A stretch of 64,000 nucleotides of DNA from Sphingopyxis sp. 2PD (lineage in GTDB: Bacteria; Pseudomonadota; Alphaproteobacteria; Sphingomonadales; Sphingomonadaceae), in assembly GCF_005503695.1 (NCBI RefSeq), contig NZ_SCMU01000002.1:310001-374000 (forward strand), in the 5' to 3' direction. Below the pieces are notes generated by a model. That model made no database searches. It saw nothing but the letters and a program-made list of their open reading frames with translations, and was not told where the DNA came from. Every line of letters starts with the position of its first letter. Position 1 is the first letter of the stretch. A program made the translations under genes and the position numbers. Below are positions 32,764 through 42,697 of the stretch, piece after piece.

Positions 32764-35616
32764 ATGCGTAATTCTATCAGCCTCCGCCGCGGCGCCAGCA
32801 CCGTAGCGCTCGGCTTTGCCTTGACCGCCATGCTTTCGGGCACCGCGATGGCGCAGGACGGCGCCGCCGCGCCCGCCGACGAGGCCGCGTCCGACAGCGA
32901 CATCGTCGTCACCGGCTACAGCGCCAGCCTCCAGAGCGCCGTCAACGCGAAGAAGAATCGCGACCAGGTGGTCGAATCCATCTCGGCCGAGGATATCGGC
33001 AAGCTACCCGACGCGTCGATCGCCGAATCGATCGCGCGCCTGCCCGGCCTGACCTCGCAGCGTGTCTCGGGCCGTTCGAACTCGATTTCGATCCGCGGCT
33101 TTGCGCCGGACTTCTCGACGACCTTGCTCAACGGCCGCGAGCAAACCTCGACCGGCGACAATCGGGCGGTCGAGTATGACCAATATCCGTCCGAGGTCGT
33201 GAACCAGGTCCTCGTTTACAAGACGCCGATGGCCTCGATCGTCGGACAGGGGCTTTCGGGCACCGTCGACCTGCGCACCATTCGCCCGCTCGACTATGGC
33301 AAGCGGGCGATCTCGGTCGGGGTTCGCGGCACATGGGCCGACCTCGGCAAGCTGAACGCGGGTTCGAAGAAATACGGCTACCGTGTGAACGGCGTCTTCG
33401 TCGACCAGTTCGCCAACGACACGCTCGGCGTGGCGCTTTCGGCATCCTATGTCGACGAGCCCTACCAGATTCAGGAATTCAACGCCTGGGGTTATGCCGG
33501 CGGAGGCACCGCGGCGAGCCCGGTGGTGATCGGCGGCTCCAAAAGCTATGCGACCTCGACCCAGCTCACGCGCCTTGGCCTCCAAGGAACGGTGCAATGG
33601 CGGCCCACCCCCAATTTCACCTCGACGTTCGACGCCTTCTACTCGGACTTCAAGGATGACCAGATCAAGCGCGGCATCGAGCTTCCGCTCGGCTTCGACG
33701 TCAACAATGATCCCGCCAGCCCCAACGCCACCAAGCTGACGATCACCGATATCGATTCGAGCGGTCAGTTCGTGTTTGCGCGCGCCGGCCGCTTCTCGAA
33801 CGTCGAGGGCGTCGTGCGCAACGACGTGTTCGAGCGCAATGCAAAGCTCTACAGCTTCGGTTGGAACAACCGCTGGGAAGGCGACGACGGCTGGAATGTC
33901 ACGGCCGACATCAGCATGTCGAAAACCGACCGCAACGAGCTGATCTTCGAAAGCAATGCCGGCACCGGGCGCGGCGCCGACGTCGGCGCGACCGACACGA
34001 TCGGTTTCACCAGCGACCGCAACGGGACCATCTTCAGCCCCACCCTCAACTATGGCGACTATAACCTGATCCAGCTGACCAGCCCCCTGGGTTGGGGCGG
34101 GGATCAGACGGGCGTCGATGGCGCGCGGATCCGCGGCGGCCAGGACGGCTATTACAACAACCGCATCATCAAGGACGAGCTCTGGCAGTACCGTGTCGAA
34201 GTCGAACGCGAGCTTGAGGGCTTCCTCCGCTCGGTGCAATTCGGCGTGAACTATACAGACCGCTCGAAAAGCCTTGTTCCCGACGAGGCGTTCGTGGGTC
34301 TGGTCGCGAATACCGACGGTCTGACGAGCGTGACGATTCCCGAGCAATATCGTCTTGGGACGACGAATCTCGCCTACCTCGGGCTCGGGCCCGTCGTCAG
34401 CTACGATCCGCGCGAGTTGCTCGCCGGCGGCCTCTACCAGCTCGTGCCGAACCCTTATGGCGACGTGGTGGTGAAGGCCTATGACGTCAGCGAGAAGGTG
34501 ATGACGACCTATCTCCAGGCGAACATAGACCAAGAACTGGGTTCGTCGGTGCTTACCGGCAACGTCGGTGTACAGGCGATCTTTACGGATCAGAATTCGA
34601 ACGGCGCCACCGCATCTTTCGCCGGCACCAATCCCAACGGTTCACCCAATATCGTCGGGATCCCGCGGCGCGAGAGCACCGATTATGTCGATGTGCTGCC
34701 CAGCCTCAATCTCTCGCTTCGCACCGCGAGTGACTTCGTGATCCGCGCCAGCGTCGCGCGTGAGATTATTCGCCCGCGCCTGGACGACTTGCGTGCGACG
34801 CTCAGCTACGGGACGACGATCGGCGACCCGGGCGGCATGGTCTGCCCAACGGGGCGCACCTGCGCCGTCGTTCGCGGCGGTTCGGGCAACCCCGACCTGC
34901 GACCGTGGCGCGCCAACGCGGCCGACCTCACCTTCGAGAAATATTTCGGGTCGAAGGGCTATCTTGCCGTCCAGCTCTTCTACAAGGATCTCAAGAGCTA
35001 CATCTACAATCAGGACATCGCGTTCGACTTCACCGGCTATCCGATCCAGGCGCCGGGGAACGACGGCAACGGGCTGCCGATCATCGTCAATTACATGGGC
35101 ACGATCAACGCGCCCATCAACGGCAAGGGCGGCAAACTTTACGGTGTCGAACTTGCCGGCACCTTGCCGTTCGGCGAGATCGTATCGGCGCTCGACGGGT
35201 TCGGTGTGACCGGCGGCGCCTCCTACACCAAGACCAAGATCGCGCCCACGCCCGGCGCGCCTGCGGAGGATATCCCGGGCTATTCGAAGTGGGTCGCGAA
35301 CGGTACGGCCTATTTCGAGAAATGGGGATTCAACTCGCGCGTCAGCGCCCGCTACCGCTCGAGCTTCATCGGCGAGGTGTCGGGCTTCGGTGGCGCTCGC
35401 GTGCGGCGCCGCGCCCGGCCCGAGACGATTATCGACGCACAGATCGGCTATGACTTCCAGCCGGGCAGTGCGCTCGAGGGCCTCTCGATCTTCGTCCAGG
35501 GCCAGAATCTTACCGACGAGCCGTTCGTCACCGATGATCCGCGCGATAGCCGGGCGGTTATCGACTATCAGACATATGGCCGCCGGTTCCTCGCGGGCGC
35601 CTCGTTCAAATTCTGA
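32764..35616 (+). CDS. TonB-dependent receptor, maltodextrin (MalA/SusC-like) type
   Basis: The 950-residue product has a signal peptide ending near GTAMAQ, TonB box DIVVTGYSASLQSAV, and the plug with ISAEDIGKLPDASIAESIAR and SIRGFAPDFSTTLLNGREQ, the hallmark of the Xanthomonas/Caulobacter TonB-receptor family for plant and storage carbohydrates. The barrel ends FLAGASFKF. The ATG at 32764 follows AGGGGAG. Operator GTATACGTATAC lies 143 bases upstream. It heads the plus-strand catabolic operon of halogenase-like protein, two GH13 enzymes and GH97, and would import maltodextrins across the outer membrane (inference from context). Confidence 0.93.
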   Translation: MRNSISLRRGASTVALGFALTAMLSGTAMAQDGAAAPADEAASDSDIVVTGYSASLQSAVNAKKNRDQVVESISAEDIGKLPDASIAESIARLPGLTSQRVSGRSNSISIRGFAPDFSTTLLNGREQTSTGDNRAVEYDQYPSEVVNQVLVYKTPMASIVGQGLSGTVDLRTIRPLDYGKRAISVGVRGTWADLGKLNAGSKKYGYRVNGVFVDQFANDTLGVALSASYVDEPYQIQEFNAWGYAGGGTAASPVVIGGSKSYATSTQLTRLGLQGTVQWRPTPNFTSTFDAFYSDFKDDQIKRGIELPLGFDVNNDPASPNATKLTITDIDSSGQFVFARAGRFSNVEGVVRNDVFERNAKLYSFGWNNRWEGDDGWNVTADISMSKTDRNELIFESNAGTGRGADVGATDTIGFTSDRNGTIFSPTLNYGDYNLIQLTSPLGWGGDQTGVDGARIRGGQDGYYNNRIIKDELWQYRVEVERELEGFLRSVQFGVNYTDRSKSLVPDEAFVGLVANTDGLTSVTIPEQYRLGTTNLAYLGLGPVVSYDPRELLAGGLYQLVPNPYGDVVVKAYDVSEKVMTTYLQANIDQELGSSVLTGNVGVQAIFTDQNSNGATASFAGTNPNGSPNIVGIPRRESTDYVDVLPSLNLSLRTASDFVIRASVAREIIRPRLDDLRATLSYGTTIGDPGGMVCPTGRTCAVVRGGSGNPDLRPWRANAADLTFEKYFGSKGYLAVQLFYKDLKSYIYNQDIAFDFTGYPIQAPGNDGNGLPIIVNYMGTINAPINGKGGKLYGVELAGTLPFGEIVSALDGFGVTGGASYTKTKIAPTPGAPAEDIPGYSKWVANGTAYFEKWGFNSRVSARYRSSFIGEVSGFGGARVRRRARPETIIDAQIGYDFQPGSALEGLSIFVQGQNLTDEPFVTDDPRDSRAVIDYQTYGRRFLAGASFKF

Positions 35617-35629
35617 ACCCTCCCTGGGT

Positions 35630-35663
35630 GGGAGCGGCAGGGTCGCGCCGCTCCCATCATTTT
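35630..35663 (+). terminator. Hairpin between receptor and halogenase genes
   Basis: GGGAGCGGC pairs with GCCGCTCCC (nine perfect pairs, eight-base loop) and is followed by ATCATTTTG. The T-run is weak, so it may give partial termination and lower expression of the downstream enzymes relative to the receptor, or protect the receptor mRNA end. Confidence 0.6.
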
Positions 35664-35700
35664 GTTGCGCCGCCGGGGCGGCGCTGGTCAAAGGATCGCC

Positions 35701-37197
35701 ATGCGGTTGATGATCATCGGGGGCGGGACGGCAGGCTGGATGGCGGCCGCCTGCCTGCGGCGGTTCCTGCCGCGCGACTGGTCGGTGCGGCTGGTCGAGT
35801 CCGATGAAATCGGAACGGTCGGCGTCGGCGAGGCGACGATCCCCCAAATCCGGCTTTTCAACGATGCGCTCGGCATCGACGAAGATGAATTTCTGGCGGC
35901 GACGCAGGGAACGATCAAGCTCGGGATCGAGTTTCGCGACTGGACGCGCGTCGGCCATCGCTACATGCACGCTTTCGGGGCGATAGGCCGCGGTCTGGGG
36001 CTGGTCGATTTCCACCATTATTGGCTGCGCGCGCGCGCCGCGGGACTGGCCGAAAGTCTGGACCATTATTCGCTGAACGAGCGGGCGGCGCGCGCGCGCC
36101 GGATGCAGCGGGGCGCGCCCCGCACATCGCGCTACCTCCTCGAAATGCCCTATGCCTACCACTTCGATGCAGCGCTGTACGCGGCCTTCCTCAGGCGCCG
36201 CGCCGAGGCGGGCGGCGTCGAGCGCATCGAAGGCAGGATCGGCGAGGTGCGCCTTGATCCGCAGCGCGGCGACGTCGCCGGCGTGACGCTGGACGACGGA
36301 CGGCGGTTCGACGGCGATTTCTTTATCGACTGCTCTGGCTTTCGCGGATTGCTGATCGAGGGCGCGCTGGCGAGCGGGTACGAAGATTGGTCGCGCTGGC
36401 TGCTTAACGATCGCGCTGTGGCGGTGCCCTGCGCCCACGGTACGGTGCCGCAGCTTCCGTGGACCGGCGCCACGGCACGCGATGCCGGCTGGCAATGGCG
36501 CATTCCGCTCCAGCACCGCATCGGCAACGGCTATGTCTATTGCTCGGCGCATATCGGCGACGATGCTGCCCTGGATACGCTGCTCTCCAATCTCGACGGC
36601 GCGGCGCAGGCGGAGCCCAACCAGCTGCGTTTCGTCAGCGGCAAGCGACGGCGGATGTGGAACCGCAATGTCGTGGCGCTCGGCCTTGCGAGCGGTTTCA
36701 TGGAACCGCTGGAATCGACGAGCATCCACCTTGTTCAGGCTGGAATTTCGCGGCTCGTCAAAATGCTCCCGTCAGGCGCCGCCGACCCTGCGGTCGCCGC
36801 GGAATTCAATCGGCAGAGCGACTTCGAATGGGAGCGTATCCGCGATTTCATCATTCTTCATTTCAAGGCGACCGAGCGGCGGGACACGCCCTATTGGCGG
36901 GACCGGGCGGAAATGGACGTTCCCGACACCCTTGCAGCCAAAATCGACCTCTTCCGCGCGCAAGGCCTGATCTTCCGCGAACATGAAGAGCTTTTCACCG
37001 AATCGGGATGGCTGCAGGTGCTGGTCGGACAAGCGGTCGAGCCCCTGCGCTGGCATCCGCTTGCCGACAGTCTCGAACCGGCCGAGCTAGCGCAATTTAT
37101 AGCCGGCATCTCGCTGACGATCGAGCGCGAAGTCGCGCAGATGGAAAATTACGACGCCTTCCTTGCCGCGGCGCGTCCCGCAGGAGTTGCTGCATGA
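35701..37197 (+). CDS. Flavin-dependent tryptophan-halogenase-like protein
   Basis: The 498-residue protein has the FAD motif GGGTAGWMAA (residues 7-16), the halogenase motif WxWxIP as Trp264-Gln-Trp266-Arg-Ile-Pro269, and Lys73 in GTIKLGIEFRDW at the place of the catalytic lysine. By sequence it belongs to the tryptophan halogenase family. Members beside TonB receptors in sugar loci of Caulobacter and sphingomonads are common, but no halogenated product is known for them. The next gene overlaps its stop by ATGA. Either it modifies an aromatic substrate or it has another oxidoreductase role; activity cannot be inferred. Confidence 0.88.
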   Translation: MRLMIIGGGTAGWMAAACLRRFLPRDWSVRLVESDEIGTVGVGEATIPQIRLFNDALGIDEDEFLAATQGTIKLGIEFRDWTRVGHRYMHAFGAIGRGLGLVDFHHYWLRARAAGLAESLDHYSLNERAARARRMQRGAPRTSRYLLEMPYAYHFDAALYAAFLRRRAEAGGVERIEGRIGEVRLDPQRGDVAGVTLDDGRRFDGDFFIDCSGFRGLLIEGALASGYEDWSRWLLNDRAVAVPCAHGTVPQLPWTGATARDAGWQWRIPLQHRIGNGYVYCSAHIGDDAALDTLLSNLDGAAQAEPNQLRFVSGKRRRMWNRNVVALGLASGFMEPLESTSIHLVQAGISRLVKMLPSGAADPAVAAEFNRQSDFEWERIRDFIILHFKATERRDTPYWRDRAEMDVPDTLAAKIDLFRAQGLIFREHEELFTESGWLQVLVGQAVEPLRWHPLADSLEPAELAQFIAGISLTIEREVAQMENYDAFLAAARPAGVAA

Positions 37198-38996
37198 TCC
37201 GTTGGTTCGTTCCGCTCGCGATGCTTGTCGCTTCGCTTCCCGCACCGGCGGCTGCGGAAGATGCGCGCTCGCGTCCCGTCTCCGACGACATCATCTATTT
37301 CGTGCTGCCCGACCGTTTCGAAAATGGCGACCGGTCGAACGATCGCGGCGGGCTGAAAGGCGATCGTCTTGCGACCGGTTATGATCCGACCGCGAAGGGA
37401 TTTTATCATGGCGGTGATCTTGCCGGGCTTACGCGACGGCTCGATTATATCGAGGGTCTCGGCGCCACCGCGATCTGGTTCGCGCCGATTTTCCGCAACA
37501 AGCCGGTGCAGGGACCGAAAGGCGACGAAAGCGCTGGTTATCATGGCTATTGGGTCACCGATTTCACGAGCGTAGACCCGCATTTCGGCTCCAATGCCGA
37601 GTTCAAAGCCTTCGTCGACGCCGCTCATGCGCGCGGGATGAAGGTCTATATGGACATTATCACCAACCACACGGCCGATGTTATCCAGTATCGCGATGGC
37701 GATGCGTCGAGCTATCGTTACCGCAGCCTCGCCGACTATCCCTTTGCGCGGCGTGGAGGGGTCGACGGACCGGCGATTAATCCCGGTTTCGCAGGTGACC
37801 GCGATCCGAGCCCCGATAACTGGTCGAAGCTCGTGGACCCCTCTTTCGCCTATCAGCCGTTCGTCCCGAAGGGCGAGGAACACAGCAAGGCCCCCGCGTG
37901 GCTCAACGATCCGGTCTATTATCATAATCGTGGCAACAGCGACTGGGTCGGCGAGTCCGCCCTCTACGGTGATTTTGCAGGACTCGACGATCTGGCGACC
38001 GAGAATCCCGAAGTCATTAAGGGCTTTATCGAAATATACGGACGGTGGATCGACGAGTTCGGCATCGACGGCTTTCGCATCGATACCGCCAAGCATGTGA
38101 ACCCGGAATTCTGGCAAGCCTTCGTCCCCGCGATGCAGGCGCGTGCGCGGGCCCGCGGAATTCCCAATTTCCATATCTTCGGGGAAATTTACATCGACGC
38201 GCTCGATCCCGGTGCGCTGGCGGCCTATACGCATTCCGCCGGACTTCCCGCGGTGCTCGATTTCGCCTTCGCCCGGGCCGCGATCGACGCGGCGAGCGGA
38301 ACGAAGGGGACCGACCAATTTGCCCGCCTGTTCGACGGCGACATCCTCTACAAGGGCGGCGCGCGCGCCGCGCTGACATTGCCGACCTTCCTCGGCAATC
38401 ATGACATGGGCCGTGTCGCGACCTTCGTGAAACAGGCGAACCCCGAAGCGGACGAGGCAGAGCTTCTGGCCCGCGTCAAGCTCGCGCACAGCATGCTACT
38501 CACCCTGCGTGGCATCCCCACCATCTACTATGGCGACGAGCAGGGCTTCCTGTCGGACGGCAACGACCAGCTCGCGCGCGAAGACATGTTCGCCTCGAAA
38601 GTCGCCGTCTACAACGATAATGATCTCGTCGGCAGCAACGCCACGACCGCGACCGCGAACTTCGACGCCAGCCATCCGCTGTATCGCCATATCGCGACGC
38701 TCAGTGCTATTCGCCGGCACACACCGGCGCTCATGCGCGGATCCACGACGGTGCGGGCCTTCTCGGACAAGGGCGGTCTGTTAGCCGTGTCGCGCTTCGA
38801 TCCCGACACCGGCCGCGAGGTCGTGCTCGCCTTCAATACGTCTACAACGCAATTGTCCGCTAACATCGCGGTCGATATGAAAAGCCGGGCCTTCGAGGCG
38901 CTTTCAGGCAATTGTCCGGCAGCCTCCGCCGCGCCCGGCACCCTTGCCATCACCGTCCCGGCCTTCGGCACCTTGATCTGCCAGGCCGGCGAATAG
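37194..38996 (+). CDS. GH13 alpha-amylase-family enzyme, secreted
   Basis: The 600-residue product has a signal peptide (WFVPLAMLVASLPAPAAA) and a complete GH13 barrel. The nucleophile is Asp297 (GFRIDTAKHV), acid/base Glu331 (FGEIYIDALD) and third acid Asp404 (FLGNHDMG); DIITNHTADV supplies conserved region I. A small beta domain closes the protein (from about 530). It should cut alpha-1,4-glucans or maltodextrins in the periplasm. Start overlaps the halogenase stop by four bases. The next gene begins 12 bases after its stop. Confidence 0.93.
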   Translation: MIRWFVPLAMLVASLPAPAAAEDARSRPVSDDIIYFVLPDRFENGDRSNDRGGLKGDRLATGYDPTAKGFYHGGDLAGLTRRLDYIEGLGATAIWFAPIFRNKPVQGPKGDESAGYHGYWVTDFTSVDPHFGSNAEFKAFVDAAHARGMKVYMDIITNHTADVIQYRDGDASSYRYRSLADYPFARRGGVDGPAINPGFAGDRDPSPDNWSKLVDPSFAYQPFVPKGEEHSKAPAWLNDPVYYHNRGNSDWVGESALYGDFAGLDDLATENPEVIKGFIEIYGRWIDEFGIDGFRIDTAKHVNPEFWQAFVPAMQARARARGIPNFHIFGEIYIDALDPGALAAYTHSAGLPAVLDFAFARAAIDAASGTKGTDQFARLFDGDILYKGGARAALTLPTFLGNHDMGRVATFVKQANPEADEAELLARVKLAHSMLLTLRGIPTIYYGDEQGFLSDGNDQLAREDMFASKVAVYNDNDLVGSNATTATANFDASHPLYRHIATLSAIRRHTPALMRGSTTVRAFSDKGGLLAVSRFDPDTGREVVLAFNTSTTQLSANIAVDMKSRAFEALSGNCPAASAAPGTLAITVPAFGTLICQAGE

Positions 38997-39008
38997 GCGA
39001 AAACAACA

Positions 39009-40655
39009 GTGACGATAAACCAGCCCCTCGCAAAAGACCCGCATAGCTGTACCGAAGCCTCTCCGCCTTGGTGGAAGGGTGCCGTCATATATCAGGTCTA
39101 TCCGCGTAGCTTCGCCGATTCGAACGGCGACGGGGTTGGGGACCTTGCCGGCATTACTGCCCGGCTCGACTATATCGCGTCCCTCGGTGTCGATGCGATC
39201 TGGCTTTCTCCCTTCTACCCTTCGCCGATGGACGACTTCGGATATGATATTTCCGACTATCGCGGCGTCGATCCGATTTTCGGGACTCTCGACGATTTCG
39301 ATGCACTCATCGCCCGCGCGCACGCGCTTGGTCTGAAGGTAACCACCGACCTGGTTTTTGCCCACACGTCGGATCGCCATGCCTGGTTCGCCGAAAGCCG
39401 CACGAGCCGCGAGAATTCGAAGGCCGACTGGTATGTTTGGGCGGACGCGCGGCCCGACGGTACGCCGCCGACCAATTGGCAGTCGGTGTTCGGGGGCCCC
39501 GCCTGGACGTGGGACGCGCGCCGCGGCCAATATTATCTCCATAATTTCCTAGGCTCGCAGCCGCAGCTCAACGGGCATAACCCCGACGTGCAACAGGCCC
39601 TGCTCGACGTCGTGCAATTCTGGCTCGACCGGGGGGTCGACGGCTTTCGTATCGACGCGATCAATTTCGCGATGCACGATCCCGAACTTCGCGACAATCC
39701 GCCGGCGGCGCCCTCGAACAAGGTCCGGACGCGGCCCTTCGATTTCCAGCAAAAAATCTACAACCAGTCGCACCCCGACATCCCGTTGTTTCTCGAACGG
39801 ATTCGGGCGCTTACCGATCGCTATGCCGACAGGTTCACTGTTGCGGAGGTCGGCGGCGACGACGCGGTGCGCGAGATGCGGCAGTTTACCGCCGGCGGGC
39901 ACCGGCTCAACAGCGCCTATGGCTTCGATTTCCTCTATGCGGACCAGCTGACCCCGAAGCTCGTTCGCGAGGCGGCGGAGCAATGGCCCGATGCGCCCGG
40001 GACCGGCTGGCCAAGCTGGGCCTTCGAAAATCACGATGCGCCGCGAGCTCTCTCCCGCTGGACTCCGCCCGGCGCCGACCGCGCGGCCTATGCACGAATG
40101 AAGATGGCGCTGCTTTGTGCGCTGCGCGGCAACATCATCATTTACAACGGCGAGGAATTGGGACTGGACCAGGTCGACATACCTTTCGAACTGATCAAGG
40201 ATCCCGAGGCTCTCAAGAATTGGCCGCTTACCTTGTCGCGCGACGGCGCGCGCACGCCGCTCCCGTGGGAGGGCGGCACGGCCCATGCGGGCTTTTCCAG
40301 CGCTGAGCCTTGGTTGCCGCTGGGCGCGGCACATGCGGCGCTCGCGGTCGACCGGCAAGAGGATGATCCGGCCTCGCTGCTGCATCTGACGCGTCGACTT
40401 GTGGCGCTGCGCGCCGGGTACCCGGCCCTCCGCGCGGGCGATAACCGGAACTGGATAACCGAGGGCGATCTGCTCGCCTTTGACCGAATTGCCAGGGACG
40501 ATCACCTTCGCTGCCTCTTCAATCTTGGAAATGGAACAATCGACATTTCCGGGCACGCGGGTGTCGGCACGCCGGTCGTGGCGCTCAACGGAGCCACCAT
40601 CGATTGTCTGCCGCCCTGCGGCGCGCTCTGGCTGAACGTCCAAGGAGATATGTGA
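39009..40655 (+). CDS. GH13 alpha-glucosidase
   Basis: The 548-residue enzyme lacks a clear signal peptide and starts at GTG 39009 with only a weak ribosome site. It has the oligosaccharide GH13 opening WWKGAVIYQVYPRSFADSNG, nucleophile Asp216 (DGFRIDAINF), acid/base Glu280 (TVAEVGGDD) and third acid Asp343 (WAFENHDAPR). It would release glucose from maltose and short maltodextrins in the cytoplasm. It resembles alphaproteobacterial GH13_23 alpha-glucosidases. Its stop overlaps the next start (TGATG). Confidence 0.94.
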   Translation: MTINQPLAKDPHSCTEASPPWWKGAVIYQVYPRSFADSNGDGVGDLAGITARLDYIASLGVDAIWLSPFYPSPMDDFGYDISDYRGVDPIFGTLDDFDALIARAHALGLKVTTDLVFAHTSDRHAWFAESRTSRENSKADWYVWADARPDGTPPTNWQSVFGGPAWTWDARRGQYYLHNFLGSQPQLNGHNPDVQQALLDVVQFWLDRGVDGFRIDAINFAMHDPELRDNPPAAPSNKVRTRPFDFQQKIYNQSHPDIPLFLERIRALTDRYADRFTVAEVGGDDAVREMRQFTAGGHRLNSAYGFDFLYADQLTPKLVREAAEQWPDAPGTGWPSWAFENHDAPRALSRWTPPGADRAAYARMKMALLCALRGNIIIYNGEELGLDQVDIPFELIKDPEALKNWPLTLSRDGARTPLPWEGGTAHAGFSSAEPWLPLGAAHAALAVDRQEDDPASLLHLTRRLVALRAGYPALRAGDNRNWITEGDLLAFDRIARDDHLRCLFNLGNGTIDISGHAGVGTPVVALNGATIDCLPPCGALWLNVQGDM

Positions 40656-42697
40656 TGCGCCGTCTGGCTCTGGCCGCCTTTGTTTCGTTCGCCCCGGTTC
40701 CCCTCCTCGCCCAGCCGGCGCCGGCGACGCAAACCGCCACCTCGCCCGACGGCAGCATCGTTCTGACGGTGTCCACCGACGGCGACCAGCGACCGACATG
40801 GTCGCTGTCGCGGCGGGGCAAGCTGCTCATCGCGCCCTCGAAACTCGGGTTCATCCTGACGGACGGCATCGGATTGCAACGCGGCTTCTCGATCGTCGAC
40901 AGCGAGCGCAAGCGTTCCGATACGCGTTGGGAGCAACCGTGGGGCGAACGCCGCTTCATCCGCGATGTGCACAACGAACTGCTGGTCCGGTTCCGGCAAG
41001 AAGAGAGCTGGGGCGGCCACGCGATGAACCTTCGCTTCCGGCTTTTCGACGACGGCATCGGCTTCCGCTACGAGTTGCCCGAACAACCCGGCTTCAAGAC
41101 AGCGCATATCGCCGACGAATTCACCGAGTTCGACATCGTACCCCAAGGGACGGCCTGGTGGATTACCGGCGGCGAATGGAACCGCTATGAGCAGGTCTAC
41201 CAGAAAACGCCGATCGACGCCGTCGCCACGGCGCACACGCCGTTGACCATGCGCCTCGACGACGGGACGCATCTCGCCTTTCACGAGGCCGCGCTGGTCG
41301 ACTATGCGGGCATGTGGCTCAAGCGCGCTGAAGGGCAGAAGTTTCGCGCCACCCTGTCGCCGTCGTCGCGCGGACCGCGCGTCACGCGCGATCTGCCCTT
41401 CGCGACGCCATGGCGGACGATCAGGATCGCGGATTCGGCGGCGGGTCTCGTCGAAAACGACCTCGAACTCAACCTGAACGAGCCGAACAAGCTCGGGGAC
41501 GTCAGTTGGGTGAAGCCGATGAAATATGTCGGAATCTGGTGGGGCATGATCCGTGGGGACTGGAGCTGGGCCGAGGGGCCGAAGCATGGTGCGACGACCC
41601 AGAGAACCAAGGACTATATCGATTTTGCCGCGAAACACGGGTTCGGCGGGGTTCTGGTGGAAGGCTGGAACAAGGGCTGGGACGGAAACTGGTTCGGCCA
41701 TGGCGACAAATTCAGCTTTACCCAGCCGACCGCGGATTTCGACCTCGCGGCGGTGACCGATTATGCGAAGCGCAAGGGCGTGACGCTGATCGGTCATCAC
41801 GAGACGGGCGGAAACATAGCCGTTTATGAGGCGCAGCTCGAAGATGCGATGAGGCTGTATGGAAGGCTTGGCGTCAAAGCCGTCAAGACCGGTTATGTTG
41901 CCGACGCGGGCGGGATCATCGCACCCGGCGATGCGCCTGGCGAAACCCGCATGGAGTGGCACGACGGCCAGCGGCAGGTCGAACATCATCTCAAGGTCGT
42001 CGAGACGGCGGCCCGGTACAAGATCGCGGTCAACCCTCACGAACCCGTGAAGGACACCGGCCTTCGCCGCACGTACCCGAACTGGGTCGCGCGCGAAGGT
42101 GCGCGAGGCATGGAATATAACGCCTGGGGCGCCTTCGCCAACGGCCCCGATCACGAGCCGACGCTGGTGTACACGCGCATGCTATCCGGACCGATGGATT
42201 TCACCCCCGGCGTGCTCAGCCTCGAGGGCGCAAACAAGGCGCCGCTGGCCTCGACGCTTGCGAAGCAGCTTGGGCTCTACCTTGCGATATATTCTCCCAT
42301 CCAGATGGCCGCGGACTTCATCGAAAACCTCGAGGCGCATCCGCGCGAACTCGACTTCATTTCCAAAGTCCCTGCCGATTGGTCCGAGAGCAAATTGATT
42401 GCCGGAGAAGTCGGCGACTATGCGATCTTTGCCCGCAAGGACCGCGCAAGCGCCGACTGGTATGTCGGCGGCGTCAACGATGCGACCGAGCGGACGCTGT
42501 CGCTGCGGTTCGACTTCCTCGATCCCGGCAAGACCTATACGGCAACCATCTACAAGGATGGCGAAGGCGCAACCTATCTCACCGACGCCCGGCACCGCAT
42601 CGCCTATGACAATATCCGGGTGAAAAAGGGCGACACGTACCGCCTGTGGCTCGCTCCGGGCGGGGGAGCGGCCATGCGCCTGCATCCCGGACGATGA
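40655..42697 (+). CDS. GH97 alpha-glucosidase (SusB-like), secreted
   Basis: The 680-residue product has a signal peptide (LALAAFVSFAPVPLLAQ), an N-terminal beta-sandwich, a catalytic barrel (about 270-590) and a C-terminal beta domain. Glutamates aligned with the inverting GH97 enzyme SusB are Glu383 (GHHETGGN), Glu463 (NPHEPVKDTG) and Glu487 (RGMEYNAW); the last two are spaced 24 residues apart as in SusB. It is therefore probably an inverting enzyme that trims alpha-glucosides from the non-reducing end in the periplasm. It overlaps the GH13 stop (TGATG) and the next start (ATGA). Confidence 0.92.
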   Translation: MRRLALAAFVSFAPVPLLAQPAPATQTATSPDGSIVLTVSTDGDQRPTWSLSRRGKLLIAPSKLGFILTDGIGLQRGFSIVDSERKRSDTRWEQPWGERRFIRDVHNELLVRFRQEESWGGHAMNLRFRLFDDGIGFRYELPEQPGFKTAHIADEFTEFDIVPQGTAWWITGGEWNRYEQVYQKTPIDAVATAHTPLTMRLDDGTHLAFHEAALVDYAGMWLKRAEGQKFRATLSPSSRGPRVTRDLPFATPWRTIRIADSAAGLVENDLELNLNEPNKLGDVSWVKPMKYVGIWWGMIRGDWSWAEGPKHGATTQRTKDYIDFAAKHGFGGVLVEGWNKGWDGNWFGHGDKFSFTQPTADFDLAAVTDYAKRKGVTLIGHHETGGNIAVYEAQLEDAMRLYGRLGVKAVKTGYVADAGGIIAPGDAPGETRMEWHDGQRQVEHHLKVVETAARYKIAVNPHEPVKDTGLRRTYPNWVAREGARGMEYNAWGAFANGPDHEPTLVYTRMLSGPMDFTPGVLSLEGANKAPLASTLAKQLGLYLAIYSPIQMAADFIENLEAHPRELDFISKVPADWSESKLIAGEVGDYAIFARKDRASADWYVGGVNDATERTLSLRFDFLDPGKTYTATIYKDGEGATYLTDARHRIAYDNIRVKKGDTYRLWLAPGGGAAMRLHPGR

